This document shows, piece by piece, positions 1 to 10,873 of a stretch of 64,000 bases of DNA. Position 1 is the first letter of the stretch. Each line of letters opens with the position of its first letter. A model generated the notes under the pieces. It saw only the letters and a list, made by a program, of their open reading frames with translations. It ran no database searches and had not been told where the DNA came from. The translations under genes and the position numbers were made by a program. This DNA is from Galerina marginata (Eukaryota > Basidiomycota > Agaricomycetes > Agaricales > Galerinaceae), in contig JAECYW010000022.1 in assembly GCA_023014335.1 (NCBI GenBank), positions 1,116,001 through 1,180,000 on the forward strand. The letters are read 5' to 3'.

Positions 1-2
1 TC

Positions 3-419
3 ATCGACTGTCTTAGAATCAACTCTTCACTCACGCAACTTCATCGAAGCCATCTCCCGGACAGCCGATCCTACATCAACTCGGAAGTGGTACAGGCTAT
101 GACCGCCTGGGACAAACAAAAAGCAGAATTTTCGTTATGCCCAAACCTCCAAGAATTATCATTCGATCATTTCCTACAATTGTCTCGTGCTGAACGAGGT
201 TTTTTAGGCCAGTTGCTCCAAAAACGTCTTCACCCCCCGTCTCGATCATCTTCATTCACAACACTGCAAGTCGTGCAACACGATCAGGACCTGGGAATGG
301 GTTATCAAGTTCTGTCGTCAGAGTTTGATTGGTTGTGCCAACCACCACTAAACTTGACGATCAATCTGACGAAAGAGTTTCATGAGCCATGGCGAGTTGG
401 GGATGGCCTTTGGCGCTAA
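3..419 (+). CDS. 3' end of an F-box/LRR-like protein (5' end outside window)
   Basis: An open frame enters from the left edge and stops at 417-419, so only the last ~138 residues are visible. It carries leucine-rich segments of the kind found in the C-terminal half of Agaricomycete F-box proteins, notably LCPNLQELSFDHF around window position 150 and a closing LGQLLQKRL...SFTTLQVVQ segment. The F-box itself would lie upstream of the window. F-box proteins of this type are substrate adaptors of SCF ubiquitin ligases. No splice site is needed in the visible part. The assignment rests on the leucine pattern only and could be another LRR-like protein. Confidence 0.5.
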   Translation: MDCLRINSSLTQLHRSHLPDSRSYINSEVVQAMTAWDKQKAEFSLCPNLQELSFDHFLQLSRAERGFLGQLLQKRLHPPSRSSSFTTLQVVQHDQDLGMGYQVLSSEFDWLCQPPLNLTINLTKEFHEPWRVGDGLWR

Positions 420-927
420 TGCACAATCAATGGGTTTCACCAGTTGCTTAAAGTTGTATGTTCTTGCAAGAATTTATATGTTCTCAATACTCACATTTCA
501 AGCATCGCGAAGTCAAGGGCGAAACGCAGTGAGATTCCGATCATTATCATAGGCTGACTATTGAGGCAGTCTTTAAAACCACCGCGAACCACGACCTCCC
601 CAAGCCTCATCGAGGCCTCATCGATGACTTCGTTCCTCGACTCCATTCTACTAGTAAGGCCGTGTTGATTTTGTATACCGGGTCCTGATGTCCCTCTGAG
701 ATATGCAGTTTTCGGTGTGTCAAGCCTCATCAAAGGACAATATGATCCAAGCCAAGCGCCATATCAACGAAGTTCCCGTTAAATCTGAGGCACACTTGCT
801 CCCCCATACGGCGAGTCGGCGACTAACCATTTCCCTACCAAGACCCAATCAGGCTCTACTGTCAGTATCGCACACTTGCGCCCTCTGGAGAAATATTTCC
901 ACCGCTCTATGCCCGAGCTGTGGACCT
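420..927. other. intergenic, with a possible F-box scrap
   Basis: No intact gene seen. Around 850-935 on the + strand a short stretch reads LLSVSHTCALWRNIS, like the helix after an F-box. A PELWTSM continuation is present only in a shifted frame. This suggests a small decayed F-box fragment but is too short to call a gene. Confidence 0.3.
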
Positions 928-1839
928 CTATGTGTTCGATCGGACCGCCTTGAGTTTAGTAACCAGTGAATCCAGCTCGGGGCGTTCGGCGAATCGTACG
1001 CCATTAGCTAACAGATTCTCTGCCAAATACGCAACTTTAAGATTACCACCTCTAACATGTCCATATGCGTCAGCGTAAACCTCGTTAAACGCTTGGAGAA
1101 ATAGGACCATATCATCGTTCTTGGGTAGGGATGCAGACCCGATACCAGCAGATAAAGTGCCTTCAGGGAGCGTGTTGTGGCTATGAAATCGCAAGGCAGG
1201 ACATAGAATGCTGATTCACAATCGTTTTCTTGTTCGTGAGGGATCAGCGAATCATTGAGGAGGGCAGCTGACATGAATTGCCACGTTCCCTGGGAATAAG
1301 GTCAGGAATTGGATTTGCGAAAGTGGTGCACGCTTACCGTCCGAGATGGTCGTCGCGCAACTCCCGTTCCTCGATTCAAGTGACTTCCATTATCCTGGAC
1401 CGTGATGAGAATATTTGCGACACTGAAATCACGGTGAAGAATTTCGGCGCCGAAGAAGGCGCAGTCATACACTGTTGCGAGAGATTCAGGAGCTGGTCGA
1501 GCTAGGATCGAGTATAGTATTCTCACCTTGCCATGGCGTCCGCGATGGCGCCAATGAATTCGCGCGAGGAATTAAATTTGGTCAGTTTCCGACAGATAAC
1601 CTTCAATGACATTCGGCAGTGCCGCGGATAAGCTTTTCAGTCGAAATAACCTTCATTCTCAAGGTCTTCGACATAGAACCTCCAATAATCCTTGAGAAAG
1701 ACGAGTTCTCCGTTGGTCAAGTTGAAAGCCAAAACCTCACGAGTGGCTCGCAAAAAGGGGCTACAAGTTATGAGCGATGGATCAATAATCGGTTCGAGCC
1801 AGGGACCTCTGTTTCGGAAGTCAGGCATGTCGAAAAAAA
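928..1839 (-). pseudogene. FunK1-type protein kinase, degraded
   Basis: Three blocks in order on the minus strand match the fungal FunK1 kinase family. The first (1839 to ~1640) holds a segment ending GELVFLKDYWRFYVEDL. The second (~1526-1302) holds the catalytic loop ILHRDFSVANILI. The third (~1290-930) starts GTWQFMSAALL and carries the C-lobe ENDCESAFYVL. In intact members the catalytic loop is followed by a LIDWDLA metal-binding motif. I cannot find it here; the stretch reads NGSHLNRGTGVARR instead. Much of the region between blocks 1 and 2 is also missing, the frames are interrupted, and the 5' part stops at a tRNA gene. I therefore read it as a 5'-truncated, inactivated copy. FunK1 kinases are expanded in mushrooms and their substrates are largely unknown. 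Confidence 0.65.
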
Positions 1840-1918
1840 TACCTGTTGAGTGTAAGCTTCGATATATATATATGGAGGGTCTTGGGCAAAGGAATGAGTA
1901 AATGACAAAAAAATCCCA

Positions 1919-2003
1919 TGGACACTGTGGGAGTTGAACCCACGACCTCACGCATTTACAATTTCATGCGAAGCGTGCGCGCTACCAACTGTGCCAAGAG
2001 CCC
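1919..2003 (-). tRNA. tRNA-Ala (anticodon CGC) with 12-nt intron
   Basis: The minus strand folds as a cloverleaf. The acceptor GGGCTCT/AGTGTCC contains the G3:U70 pair that identifies alanine tRNAs. The anticodon stem is CACGC/GCGTG, and the T arm is GTGGG-TTCAACT-CCCAC. The anticodon loop reads TTCGCA, then 12 intron bases, then T, giving anticodon CGC with the intron just after position 37. There is a T-T mismatch in the acceptor stem and an A-C mismatch in the D stem, so the gene may be slightly degenerate. Discriminator base A. Confidence 0.85.
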
Positions 2004-4203
2004 ATATATCACTGCGGCAAATGAGAAATAATGAGACTGGGTGACATTAGGACGAAGTTACGGGAGTTCCGGAAGGACGCAAAATACCATTCGCATAGCG
2101 AAGTTAAGATAATGCTCTCGTATAAGAAATTTTCCTTCGAGTATCAGCGGTGTCAACTATCATGACTCGGTCAAAACGCCCTGCAGAAATGACAACGACG
2201 AGACGGTCTGAGAAAAAGTAAAGTACGAAGACTAAAGGAGCGCAAGTGATTTGGCTTGAGGCGAGCAGAAAAAAAGAGGAGACGGAGAACGTCGAATATG
2301 ATCAAGCTATAAGATGTTCTTCAAAACAATGAAGTCCAGACTGAACATACGCAGGTGCGTTCAAACGATGTAGCCAGGCTGTTCTGTCGGCAGCGGCGCG
2401 GAAAGTGATAATGTGGTCGGCGAGGGCTTGGACGTTAGTGATGTTGGTGGGTACGGTAGATTGCCTGAAGTGGTTGCTCTCTATATTCAGTTAGTATCGG
2501 ACGAAAGCAATTTCCTGGGGCACGGGGGCAGCCATGCATACGAAGTAGTCTATGGCCATCCATTACTTTGGAGATGAAATGTAATACCGGAGTAGCATAC
2601 CAGCACGCTCGACGCACACTTCAGTTGACGCCGGCTTCCATCGAAGCCGAGAAGGATCGCTTTGAAATTCTCCGTTACGTATTGGCCATTGTCAAGGTGC
2701 TGGTAGTTGGGGCGGCTTGGATCATGCTGCTCGCCAGCTCGACAAGAAAGGCGGGGCGGACCTCTTGGTTCCAAGTTCCAACGAAAACGCGAACTCGATC
2801 GCCCAGATCGCCCAATGTTGTTATTGAGTGGTGCCAGTTCTACGATCTCGGGTATGGAGAATGGAGAATATGGAAGGAGAACGATGTACATGGATATCGC
2901 CGGACTGGGGCACTACGTTGTATGTTTCGCCGTTCGGGTCGGTGTGCCAGTGCTGGTAGTAGAGGTGGGCAATGAAAACGAGGACTACAGCGCATACGGA
3001 CGACAATAATAATTGAATGCCATGTATCAATCGTTGCAACGAGAAGGATGTCCAGCAGATCATAGTCATCCGACCGTAGTTGAATTGGTGCCTGCCATTC
3101 GGTAGAGGCGGCCGTGACAGCAACAACGATGAAGAGAAAGTTTGAAGGCACCCGCATTATTGTGCCTTCAGGGCAGTAGAACCAGCTTATACGCGAAAGT
3201 CTTTAGACGATTGTCGTGGAAGTAGTTGTCGCTCAATGGCGCGTATGAGGCCAAAAACTGGACGTCGTCAGCGCACGTAAAACAAAAATGATAGCCAACT
3301 CACGATCCAGTCTCAGGACAACATACCCTCTGACCCCGAACTTTAGTCGCAAGCTCAGTTCTATTAGTGACATCATGGAGACGGTGTCAGGCAGTCGAAT
3401 GGCCGTAAGATCGTTGGTGTAGCCATGTAAACACAACCAGCACCATGTCACGAGAAGACACGTCGATTACGGGAGTACGAGCTCGAGTTGAGGAACTAAG
3501 ATCATATAAGACATCTGAGCAGAGAAGACGAAAGGGATGAACGAACACGTCACCGTCCTCAAAAGGGATGTCCGTAGTAACAGAAAATGTCGATCCAGCA
3601 GGTCCAACCGTTATCTCAAGCTTAGGAAAGTGGTATCAGCGACAGCACTGGGGTATTGAAGGCAATGGAATTACATACATACGGCAAACCGACTTCAAGA
3701 CTCCACAATGCAAGACGGCGGACCTCCATCCCATTGAGACAAAAAAATCTCGAGCCCGAAAGGTATGCGATAAAACTACACCGGCATCTTGGCTGCACGG
3801 ACGAAAACTTGAGGTGGACAGCTGGGCAATGGGCCACGTTGAAAGTACTGTCAGCCGTATCTTCACGGACTGGCCCAAGGAAAAGTTTTTAAGAACTTGC
3901 ATCCAAGATGCTCATTTCCAACGATTGTCAAGCAATGGAATGAAAAAAGAGTGGTCAAAGTGAATATCGTTGAAACGCGGGTCGTCAAATTTCAAAGGTT
4001 TCGCATTATTATATGTCGATTTACTTCGGTCGGGGGCTGGGCAAGAAGTGGTCGAAATTTCTGCCGTTGGGGAATCCAGGGTGGTTCGACGTGGTTCGAG
4101 TTGAAAGCCACAAGAGAGCGGAGCTCAAATTGTGGTTATCAAAAGTCGGCACAGCCACCTGCTTCTGTTATCTTATCAGATCTGGCGCACGAAGTAAAAA
4201 GAA
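2004..4203. other. no confidently identified gene
   Basis: This 2.2-kb stretch holds only short, mutually overlapping frames. Hydrophobic segments on the minus strand between about 2550 and 3450 might be exons of an unrecognised spliced membrane protein, but I could not build a consistent model. On the + strand 3568-3963 is open for 131 codons without recognisable features. Confidence 0.4.
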
Positions 4204-4284
4204 TGGACACTGTGGGATTTGAACCCACGACCTTCTGCATGTTGACCATGCAAAGCAGACGCGCTACCCCTGCGCTAAGCGCCC
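4204..4284 (-). tRNA. tRNA-Ala (anticodon TGC) with 9-nt intron
   Basis: A good cloverleaf on the minus strand: acceptor GGGCGCT/AGTGTCC with G3:U70, D stem GCGC/GCGC, anticodon stem TCTGC/GCAGA and T arm GTGGG-TTCAAAT-CCCAC. The loop reads TTTGCA, 9 intron bases, then T, so the anticodon is TGC with an intron after position 37. Its 3' half is almost identical to the tRNA-Ala(CGC) 2.2 kb away on the same strand, which suggests a duplicated pair. Confidence 0.92.
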
Positions 4285-4872
4285 GCATGCTTCAGAATGT
4301 CCCTTTCGTGCTATAACTGGAAACCTCAAGGACGACTGCGTCGTTGATCATCATGCGCTGGATGCGCTCTTACTTCTCACAAGTATAATTTGCATATAGG
4401 TATTATATATTACTTTGCTCCTCATTTGAAGTTGAATGGTTAGCTTTTTATTGAGTCTGAACCAGGATCGCTTGCATACTCAGGTGACAGCCTGTAAAAT
4501 CGGTTAAATTCTTTCGTTATTGCCGTCATTTCGATTTCTGAAATCAAAATGATGGGCTATTTTTAGCGGATGCATGCCTTCCAAGCTTTTTCCAAGGTAT
4601 GAAAGTTCTGGTGCCCGAAGAGACACGGACGCCGACGCTAAACCCAACGCTAGAACTCATCGAAATGCATCTCACGTATTAGCTACTCGGTTCATTGCAT
4701 GCCGAAATGTCCCCCATTGTAGGGGATTTTGTATAAACGACACATCTTCGGTGTCCAGCCACTACATCACTAATCCTAATCCAGTCATGAGCGTCCGTTC
4801 GCAACAATCCACCACGCGTACTAAGATCAGTCCTTCCATATACGTTAGAAGTCCTCATGCATTCCACGCAAC
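4285..4872. other. intergenic
   Basis: AT-rich, no gene seen. It lies between the tRNA-Ala(TGC) gene and the 3' end of the CFEM gene, both on the minus strand, and probably contains the CFEM 3' UTR. Confidence 0.5.
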
Positions 4873-5534
4873 TCAAAGGGCGAGAACGGCAGCGACCATA
4901 GCACCGAAGACTGCTCCAACGCCGCTGTTCGCAACCAAGGAAAGGGCGCCGGCCTTCGAAGTGTTGGCTGGCGGGGCCGTCGAAGGGGAAGTGCCTGAAC
5001 CTGCGGGAGCGGTAGGAGTCGTGGATGGAGGAGAGGTCGCAGAAGCGGGAGCAGAGGTCGCACCGCTTGCCAAGGAGAATGGCACGGTGTTAACACCTGT
5101 AGCACTTCCGGTGGGCGTGATGCTCGCTATAGAATCGTGTTAAAGTAGTTCAATTGCAAAATGACAGAAGAGCCTACCGGCACTGCACTGAGATGTTTGC
5201 AGGGCTTGGGCTGCTGCCAGGTCGGCCGGGGTACAGTGGGCAGTCAAGCATTGGGTAGCGTCGGCTTGGAACTGAGCAGAGGCGCAGACGCAAGTGGGAT
5301 CGGTGCTGTAGACGACAGTAACATGTCAACAAAAGAGCTTTGGGGAGAGAGGCTTTGAACATACAAAGAGCAGTTGTTCTGTGTTGCGGCGGGGATCACG
5401 CAAGCCAGAACACAAGGCGAGATTCCAGCCAACACTGACGAGCTTGCGTCGGGAGCAGAAGCGGTGCCGCTGCTGGACTGGGCGTTAACAGCCACGGCGG
5501 CGACGGTCATGATGACGAAGATCTTGGAGAACAT
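4873..5534 (-). CDS. GPI-anchored CFEM-domain protein
   Basis: Three exons (5534-5365, 5305-5178, 5126-4873) joined at clean GT-AG borders encode 183 aa. Residues 1-18 are a signal peptide (MFSKIFVIMTVAAVAVNA). Residues ~40-97 form a CFEM domain with all eight cysteines, in the order SPC, LAC, NNC, PTC-VC, TQC, AHC, SQC, with Asp in DPTC at the usual haem/iron-binding position. A Ser/Thr/Ala/Pro-rich spacer follows, and the protein ends in a hydrophobic tail (GAVFGAMVAAVLAL) typical of GPI attachment. CFEM proteins sit at the fungal cell wall or membrane. Some bind haem or iron, others act in adhesion or host contact; which applies here cannot be told. The start codon is the first ATG in front of the signal peptide. 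Confidence 0.93.
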
Positions 5535-6640
5535 TTTTAGGAGATTTTTTGGGTGAGGGGTCGTAAACTGCGTGGGGCGTGGAACTGGGAAGGGAGGATG
5601 GGGTTTGTCGTTCGATTTTGACGCGTTTTTTATATCCTTCAGAACAATCGTGTGAATGTTGGGAGCCACATGCTGATGGGGCTAACGGCAATTCAGGGGA
5701 CACCCCACAATTCATTTTTGGAATTTCATCATTCGACCATTCTCTCATGCGGTCCTTGGCATCGAGAGCAGCTGGACGCTACAAGCAGAATACATTGAGC
5801 AGTTCTCAGCAACACTGATCTCTGGTCGTGGAGGCTTCTTCCATCCAATTCTTGCGACTTCATCATTGCTTCATCACCGTTTTGTCAGAACTCTTTGATA
5901 CGGGTAAACCAGCGCTCGATCTTTCTGACCAATTCGGGGGTGAAAATGTTTCCATGACAGGCACGTCGGTCATTGGACGGATGCACGGACCTCCCATTTA
6001 ATTGACCTCCGGTAAATACCGCCGCCGGCGAAGTGAATCTATTTTCGCTGCAACAGGGGCACGGATTCCCGGTGTAGATCAAAGCGCCTACAGGTAAAAT
6101 GAGGTCGTTGGAGGATTGACAGGATTCCAGGAATACTATCTACGGTCTCAAAAAAAGACACGGAAGGATCTTAAGTTTAAGTGGTTTGTGACGATTTTGG
6201 CGCCTAACCATCTCCGACTGGGCTATTGGTTGATCTACAGCTGGTTCCAAGCCGGTGATAAATTTTTGCGGATGATGGTTATAGGTATGACTTTGGATTT
6301 ACTAGCATACCATACAAATGTCATTGACATAAAGCGAGCTTACGTGAACCGAGGGATGTCTGGAGCGTCCACGTTAGTCTAGCGGCTAACCGGACAGTGG
6401 ACGGTGTAAAGAGGTGTCTAAGTATACGATCAAATTTCCACATTCGACATCCCATCTCCTTGTTGTGTGCTTCTGCACGATTAACCACAGCCTGAGAAGA
6501 CAATGTTGAGAACTTCTTGTCGGTGAAAGTACTCTATGTAAATAGGCGTGGCAAGGTTGTATATCTTCGTTGCACTGCTACAAGGGCTCGAAGGTTGAAT
6601 AAAATCTAGGACAAGGAAACAGCAAAAAGGTTAAACTTTA
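5535..6640. other. no confidently identified gene
   Basis: The CFEM promoter should lie just above 5534. A 65-codon minus-strand frame at 5885-6082 is preceded by a plausible acceptor and could be an exon, but nothing joins to it. Near 6368-6390 on the + strand there is a tRNA-like A-box, without a cloverleaf around it. Confidence 0.4.
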
Positions 6641-7511
6641 CTACCATGAAACTACTATTTCAATTGGGTCTGAAGTTAGAGCATAAGGAAGGTAGGATGC
6701 CGGCGTCAGCGTAGCAAGTATGGCGCCTTGTGTGGCAGGGAATTTCCCTTGAAGAACAATAGACGTCTTTGTATAAGTCTTGTAAGCAGTGTTGGCTACC
6801 ATCAAATTAAACGCAAGCTGTTGACAATCCTGTAAGTCGCATTAGCAAACTAATTGGACGATCATTCAAGTTGGAACCTCATAAGACTCCGGTAGTGGAA
6901 CAAGAATTCTGGCTTTCTCGGCATGGGCCTTTGAAGAAATGAGGTGGACGAGAGTCACTGGCTCCTCGTTCTGGTGGAATTAATCATTGGGAGAATTCGA
7001 GTGAGCTGCGCTATTCACGTACCCGTACAGGATCATTTCCACTGGGTCCTTTATTTAAAAAGACCCCAAGTTCATCGATATCGGGTCGTACAACCTGCGC
7101 CCACTCTCGAGGCAGGATTCTTGCCCATTCTTGTGTCCCACCTGGGACGCTCGCTACCGACCGACGCAGCTTGATCTGACCATCATGAATGCCATCTCCA
7201 TCCAGTTCGAACACTTCTTTGGCTGTTGTCACCGTCGCCTACAGTAGATGTAAAGTCTGTGGGCATAACGATAACGACGCCAAATAGTCGGACTCACTTC
7301 ATAGGATGTTGGAAATGCAATTATTGCACGCTCAGATGGCCCTTGGCCACCAGGTCTGACAAGGACCAAGGATAGTGTTCCTATATGTCGTTCAGCGCAT
7401 TCAGCGTGTTCACCAACAGCGGACGGTTGGGTTAGGCTCACCACTTCCTTGAGCAGGAGGAGAACGAGTACTCCCATCTGTAGATTGGAGTTCCTCTTGC
7501 TTAGAGGACAT
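6641..7511 (-). CDS. unrecognised 216-aa protein, five exons
   Basis: Exons 7511-7442, 7380-7298, 7238-7023, 6970-6878 and 6829-6641 join in frame at GT-AG borders (introns about 48-61 nt) into one 216-aa protein, ending at TAG. I do not recognise the family. The protein is soluble with no signal peptide. Its N-terminus is Ser/Gln-rich (first ~24 residues). The middle holds a conserved-looking block, GGTQEWARILPREWAQVVRP followed by DIDELGVFLNKGPSGND. The C-terminal third is hydrophobic/polar mixed and ends IEIVVSW. It lies 0.5 kb downstream of, and on the same strand as, the RGG-tailed gene at 7984-8696. The run of consistent splice sites makes this a real gene despite the lack of a name. 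Confidence 0.72.
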
Positions 7512-7983
7512 ATTCGTGAGCACTCGTGTCGAGGGTCAGCAAGAGTGGAGACGTTTTGAGCGCCTGATAAAGATGATCAACGTGAGAAGAAAAGTGGTAG
7601 AGTATTACTCCATCAATTCTTAAATACTCAATAACCAATGCACATGGTTGAGCGCATAGATGTCGCGATGATTGGCTTTGCTTCATATTTTTTAAATTCG
7701 CAGTCAACGTAGGACGCTTTTGGTATCCCTCATCGCTCGCCTTTCAAACTGCTTATGGTAAAACTTGGCGCTGAAAAATTCCGAATAGGAAAAAGCTTAC
7801 TTAGTTATGTTGTAAAAGTTGCGACACTCTCACTTTCCAACATAGAAGCGAGTCTGCCTTCTAATAATTTCACTTACTGGTAATGTCAGTTTCTACTGGC
7901 TCAAGATAGCAGGGTTATCGGATGACGATGCATACATAGCTGCGCTACTGTCGCTCTCTGTCAGGATCCTGGAGCTCGCCGAT
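7512..7983. other. intergenic
   Basis: Separates two minus-strand genes. It should contain the promoter of the gene ending at 6641 and the 3' UTR of the RGG-tailed gene. No gene seen. Confidence 0.5.
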
Positions 7984-8696
7984 TTAAGTACCCCGTCCAC
8001 TTCCGCTCCCGCGGCCTCTGCTGCTCCCTCCGGCTCTGCTACCACCCCGTCCTCGACCGCGTCGTCCGCCACGAGGTCCACGGCCAGGTCCTGGACCACC
8101 TCGACCTGAGTCCTTTGAAGGATCCATAATGTGGCGAAGGAGGTATCGGAGAAGTTCACCCGCATAGGCCTCCTCACGGGGGAAGATCTTCCCAGTGGAT
8201 CTTGAGTAGGTGCTCAGCTCTTCAACGCTGTCAAAAACCCTGACAGTGCCGGAATTGGCGACCAAGTCGACTAAATTCACGTGGGTACCTGTGACAATCT
8301 TGGTACCAGGTAGGTCAGTCCATGGAACAGTTATGTTAACTGAAACAACATACTCGACGACACTCTTTTATCTTCGAAGGAATTGGAGCGACGCCTAAAC
8401 GAAGGCAGAGTAATTGCCAGGCAGCAAGGCTGTTGGCATCCGATCCATAGATGGCATTGAATTGTTGCGTTAAGGCAATCCGAAACAATGCAAATGCATC
8501 TTGTCGGTCAGGAGTATCCCGCTCCCAGTCGAATAAATCGCACATTCTGTAGAATTCAGATGTGGGCACCGCATTAGAATCGTAGGTGAACGTTGGGTAT
8601 TGGGCGAAATATTGGGAAAGAGGGCCAACATCCTTTCGCTATGGTCAGAGTGCTACTGGCTCATCATATTTTGGGACGTACAGTAGAGGTAGACAT
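7984..8696 (-). CDS. conserved fungal hypothetical protein with C-terminal RGG tail
   Basis: Three exons (8696-8682, 8632-8354, 8298-7984) give 202 aa. The first exon is only 15 nt (MSTST) and is needed to reach an ATG. Residues ~6-155 are a compact alpha-helical-looking domain. Its markers are SEFYRMCDLFDWERD, QQFNAIYGSD, THVNLVDLV and FPREEAYAGELLRYLLRHI. I recall this pattern from uncharacterised Agaricomycete proteins, but no function is established. Residues ~163-202 are a Gly/Arg tail with RGG and RGR repeats, the type that binds RNA or is arginine-methylated. The tail suggests an RNA-associated role, which is inference. Introns are 49 and 55 nt. The 3' splice choice of intron 2 (after ACCAAG) is set by frame. 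Confidence 0.8.
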
Positions 8697-10873
8697 CCAG
8701 TGGGGCGAGTGGGAACCAAGCAGTAGGTTCGAAGTTTCCGCGACATATCTTATACATATCGTCCCTTGGGCGCCTAATCGAAGCCACGGCCACAGCCTGA
8801 CTGAGGGCAGCCGTTCAGTGTCACGATATATACCCTGGCTGTTGACTAGTTTCTGCCTCGTGGAAGCCTCGTGTACGCCGAGAGGACGGCTATACCAGCC
8901 AGATGGAAATTAACTTAAGTATATTTAGATTCAGTGCAAACGTTAGGTTTTTGTGGGACAGAACAGCCATCTCAACTGTTATCACTTGAAAATGATGATC
9001 TTGACCTTGGTTTGACCTCGAGTTACCATATGGAGGACCTAGTTGCTATATAAAGAATCGGAGGTACCCCATATGGCAACGATTATCATTTTCGAGATGT
9101 AATAAAAAACATTCCTTGGGCCTGGTCTAATTTGAGGGTAAGGGCCAATGACTACTTATTCCGCTTGATAGGAAGATGGTATTACAGTGTTACATGCTCT
9201 CACGGTCTGAGTATTTTCTGGATCGCCCAGGTTGCGCCCAGGCCCTGAGTCAAGACCAAATTAGATAACAGAATAAACCCAGGTTTGAAGCCGTTTGAAG
9301 CCAATGCGAGTTTATTTACCGCTGATTACCTAGTAACTGCCTCCTGGATTGAAGATAGTATCCGAGTTTTCATCCAATCAAATGCCATTGAATATATCCA
9401 GAATCAATTACAGACCGCATTCAGCGTCAGGTGTGGTAGGTACAGGAGCAACTGCTCGTATATATCGAAAAACAGTCCACCGCAGAAGAAAAGGCTGAAG
9501 TCCCCAATACATTGCGATCATGATTGCTCTTGGGTTCACTTGCCTTGTCTGAAATATTACTGCTTGGTTCTGCATGTAATGGAAACAGATCTCTGACTCA
9601 CGATAAGCCCGTTCGCGAATGCTGTCTGCCTACCCGTATGGGGTTATATCCAGACAACGTTCATAGCTGCGGTCTGATATCGGGGGGATATTTCAAGCGC
9701 TTTTCCCGGCTCCTTGCGCTGTGCGTCGGGACCTTTCCGCTGGGATAATTGCTGGAGTGAGCGGTACCATTTTCGAGGGTAACGAAAGTTAGAACGCCAA
9801 CGCAAAAGGTTTAAGAACCCCAATTTTTATGCAACAGAACACGCATGTGGCGACTGTGTTGATTGTTGCGCGGACTCTACCGGTCTCCTAATAACTCACG
9901 ATTTCATATCATATAACGTCATATATCGCTTGTACGATATAGCCGGAGCGATTATAGGATAGCTAGAAGGAGAAGGCCTTCATGTCCACGGAGAATCGAT
10001 CGTAAATAGCACATTTCAGGCACAGGCAGCCGCGGAAATTTAGAGCAATTCATAGGGTAATTACGTTAAAACGGATCGGGCGAAGGTCAAGTGCAACATT
10101 GACCGTTCAAAAGTAAGTAAGGATAAGGACATTACGGTATGCAGCTCACGATGGTGTAGGTACAGCTGCAATCTGTGGCAGCGGGAAAAACCTTCTGAAG
10201 TGGGTACGACACAATCGATGGCCTGGGATTGAATTGTAAACGCAACCAAACATTTCCATTGCCAAGGTCAATTCCAAGATCCCGGAGCGCAAGTGGTATT
10301 TCAAGCGATAGTATATGAGATACATATTTAGATAAGAGCAACGCCTGCGGCGAGAACCAGATAATCACAATCGATAGCAAGACTAAGGGTGAACATAAAT
10401 GAACAGTAAGTAGGGCATTCGAGTCCGAGCCGAGGAAGAGAGGAGTGCAGGAGATCGAAAGGTAAATGATGTTTCCGATTTAGTACAATGATCCAGACAG
10501 ATGGTAAATGAAGACGGGGGTGAGGACGAAAGCGAGGACGGTTTATTGAATTCAGGATGGTGCTTGCGTCGTGGGTGGGACATACATAGAATGATGGCGT
10601 GGTTGTCGTCAAGGTATGTCCATGTGAAATGCTATGAAATCGTCGTTGTGGTCGTGCGTCGTTAAAGTGTTTGATGGTGCGTGGGGGGAGTGGGGTTGGG
10701 GTCGTTTTTGTAATCTCCTTTGTCCTGGATGTCATTCTATGGGTGTAAGTCTAAAGTGCAGACGCTTTCCAAGATGTACTATAGCGAGGAAAAAAATTAG
10801 TACTGGGGTGGGCGAAAGACAGGAATTGACTCACGTCGTTATTCTAAGCGTCGAAGAGGAACTGGTAGGTATA
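8697..10873. other. gene-poor stretch
   Basis: About 2.2 kb without a convincing gene. It holds an imperfect inverted repeat at 8985-9098 (listed separately) and short frames on both strands with no family resemblance. The minus-strand frames at 10328-10735 are probably downstream sequence of the methyltransferase-like gene. Confidence 0.45.
8985..9098. repeat. imperfect inverted repeat / hairpin
   Basis: The left arm has CTTGAAAATGATGATC at 8985-9000 and GTTACCATATGG at 9022-9033. The right arm is CCATATGGCAACGATTATCA and onward (9069-9098), whose complement carries the same two blocks in order. The left arm has an extra 21 bases between the blocks. The two CCATATGG boxes and the symmetrical arms look like a small MITE-type element or a cruciform-forming site. 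Confidence 0.5.

Noticed and set aside
3568..3963. 131-codon + frame
   Set aside because: No recognisable domain, and equally long frames exist on the other strand in the same interval.
4574..5143. 189-codon + strand frame
   Set aside because: Its second half is antisense to exon 3 of the CFEM gene, whose spliced product has a full eight-cysteine domain. The plus frame has no recognisable motif.
6368..6450. tRNA-like sequence (TTAGTCTAGCGG resembles an A box)
   Set aside because: No acceptor stem closes and the T-arm-like TTCGACATCC lacks a stem. At best a tRNA remnant.
10328..10735. 135-codon minus-strand frame rich in Pro, Thr and His
   Set aside because: Low-complexity translation downstream of the methyltransferase-like gene; probably UTR or intergenic.
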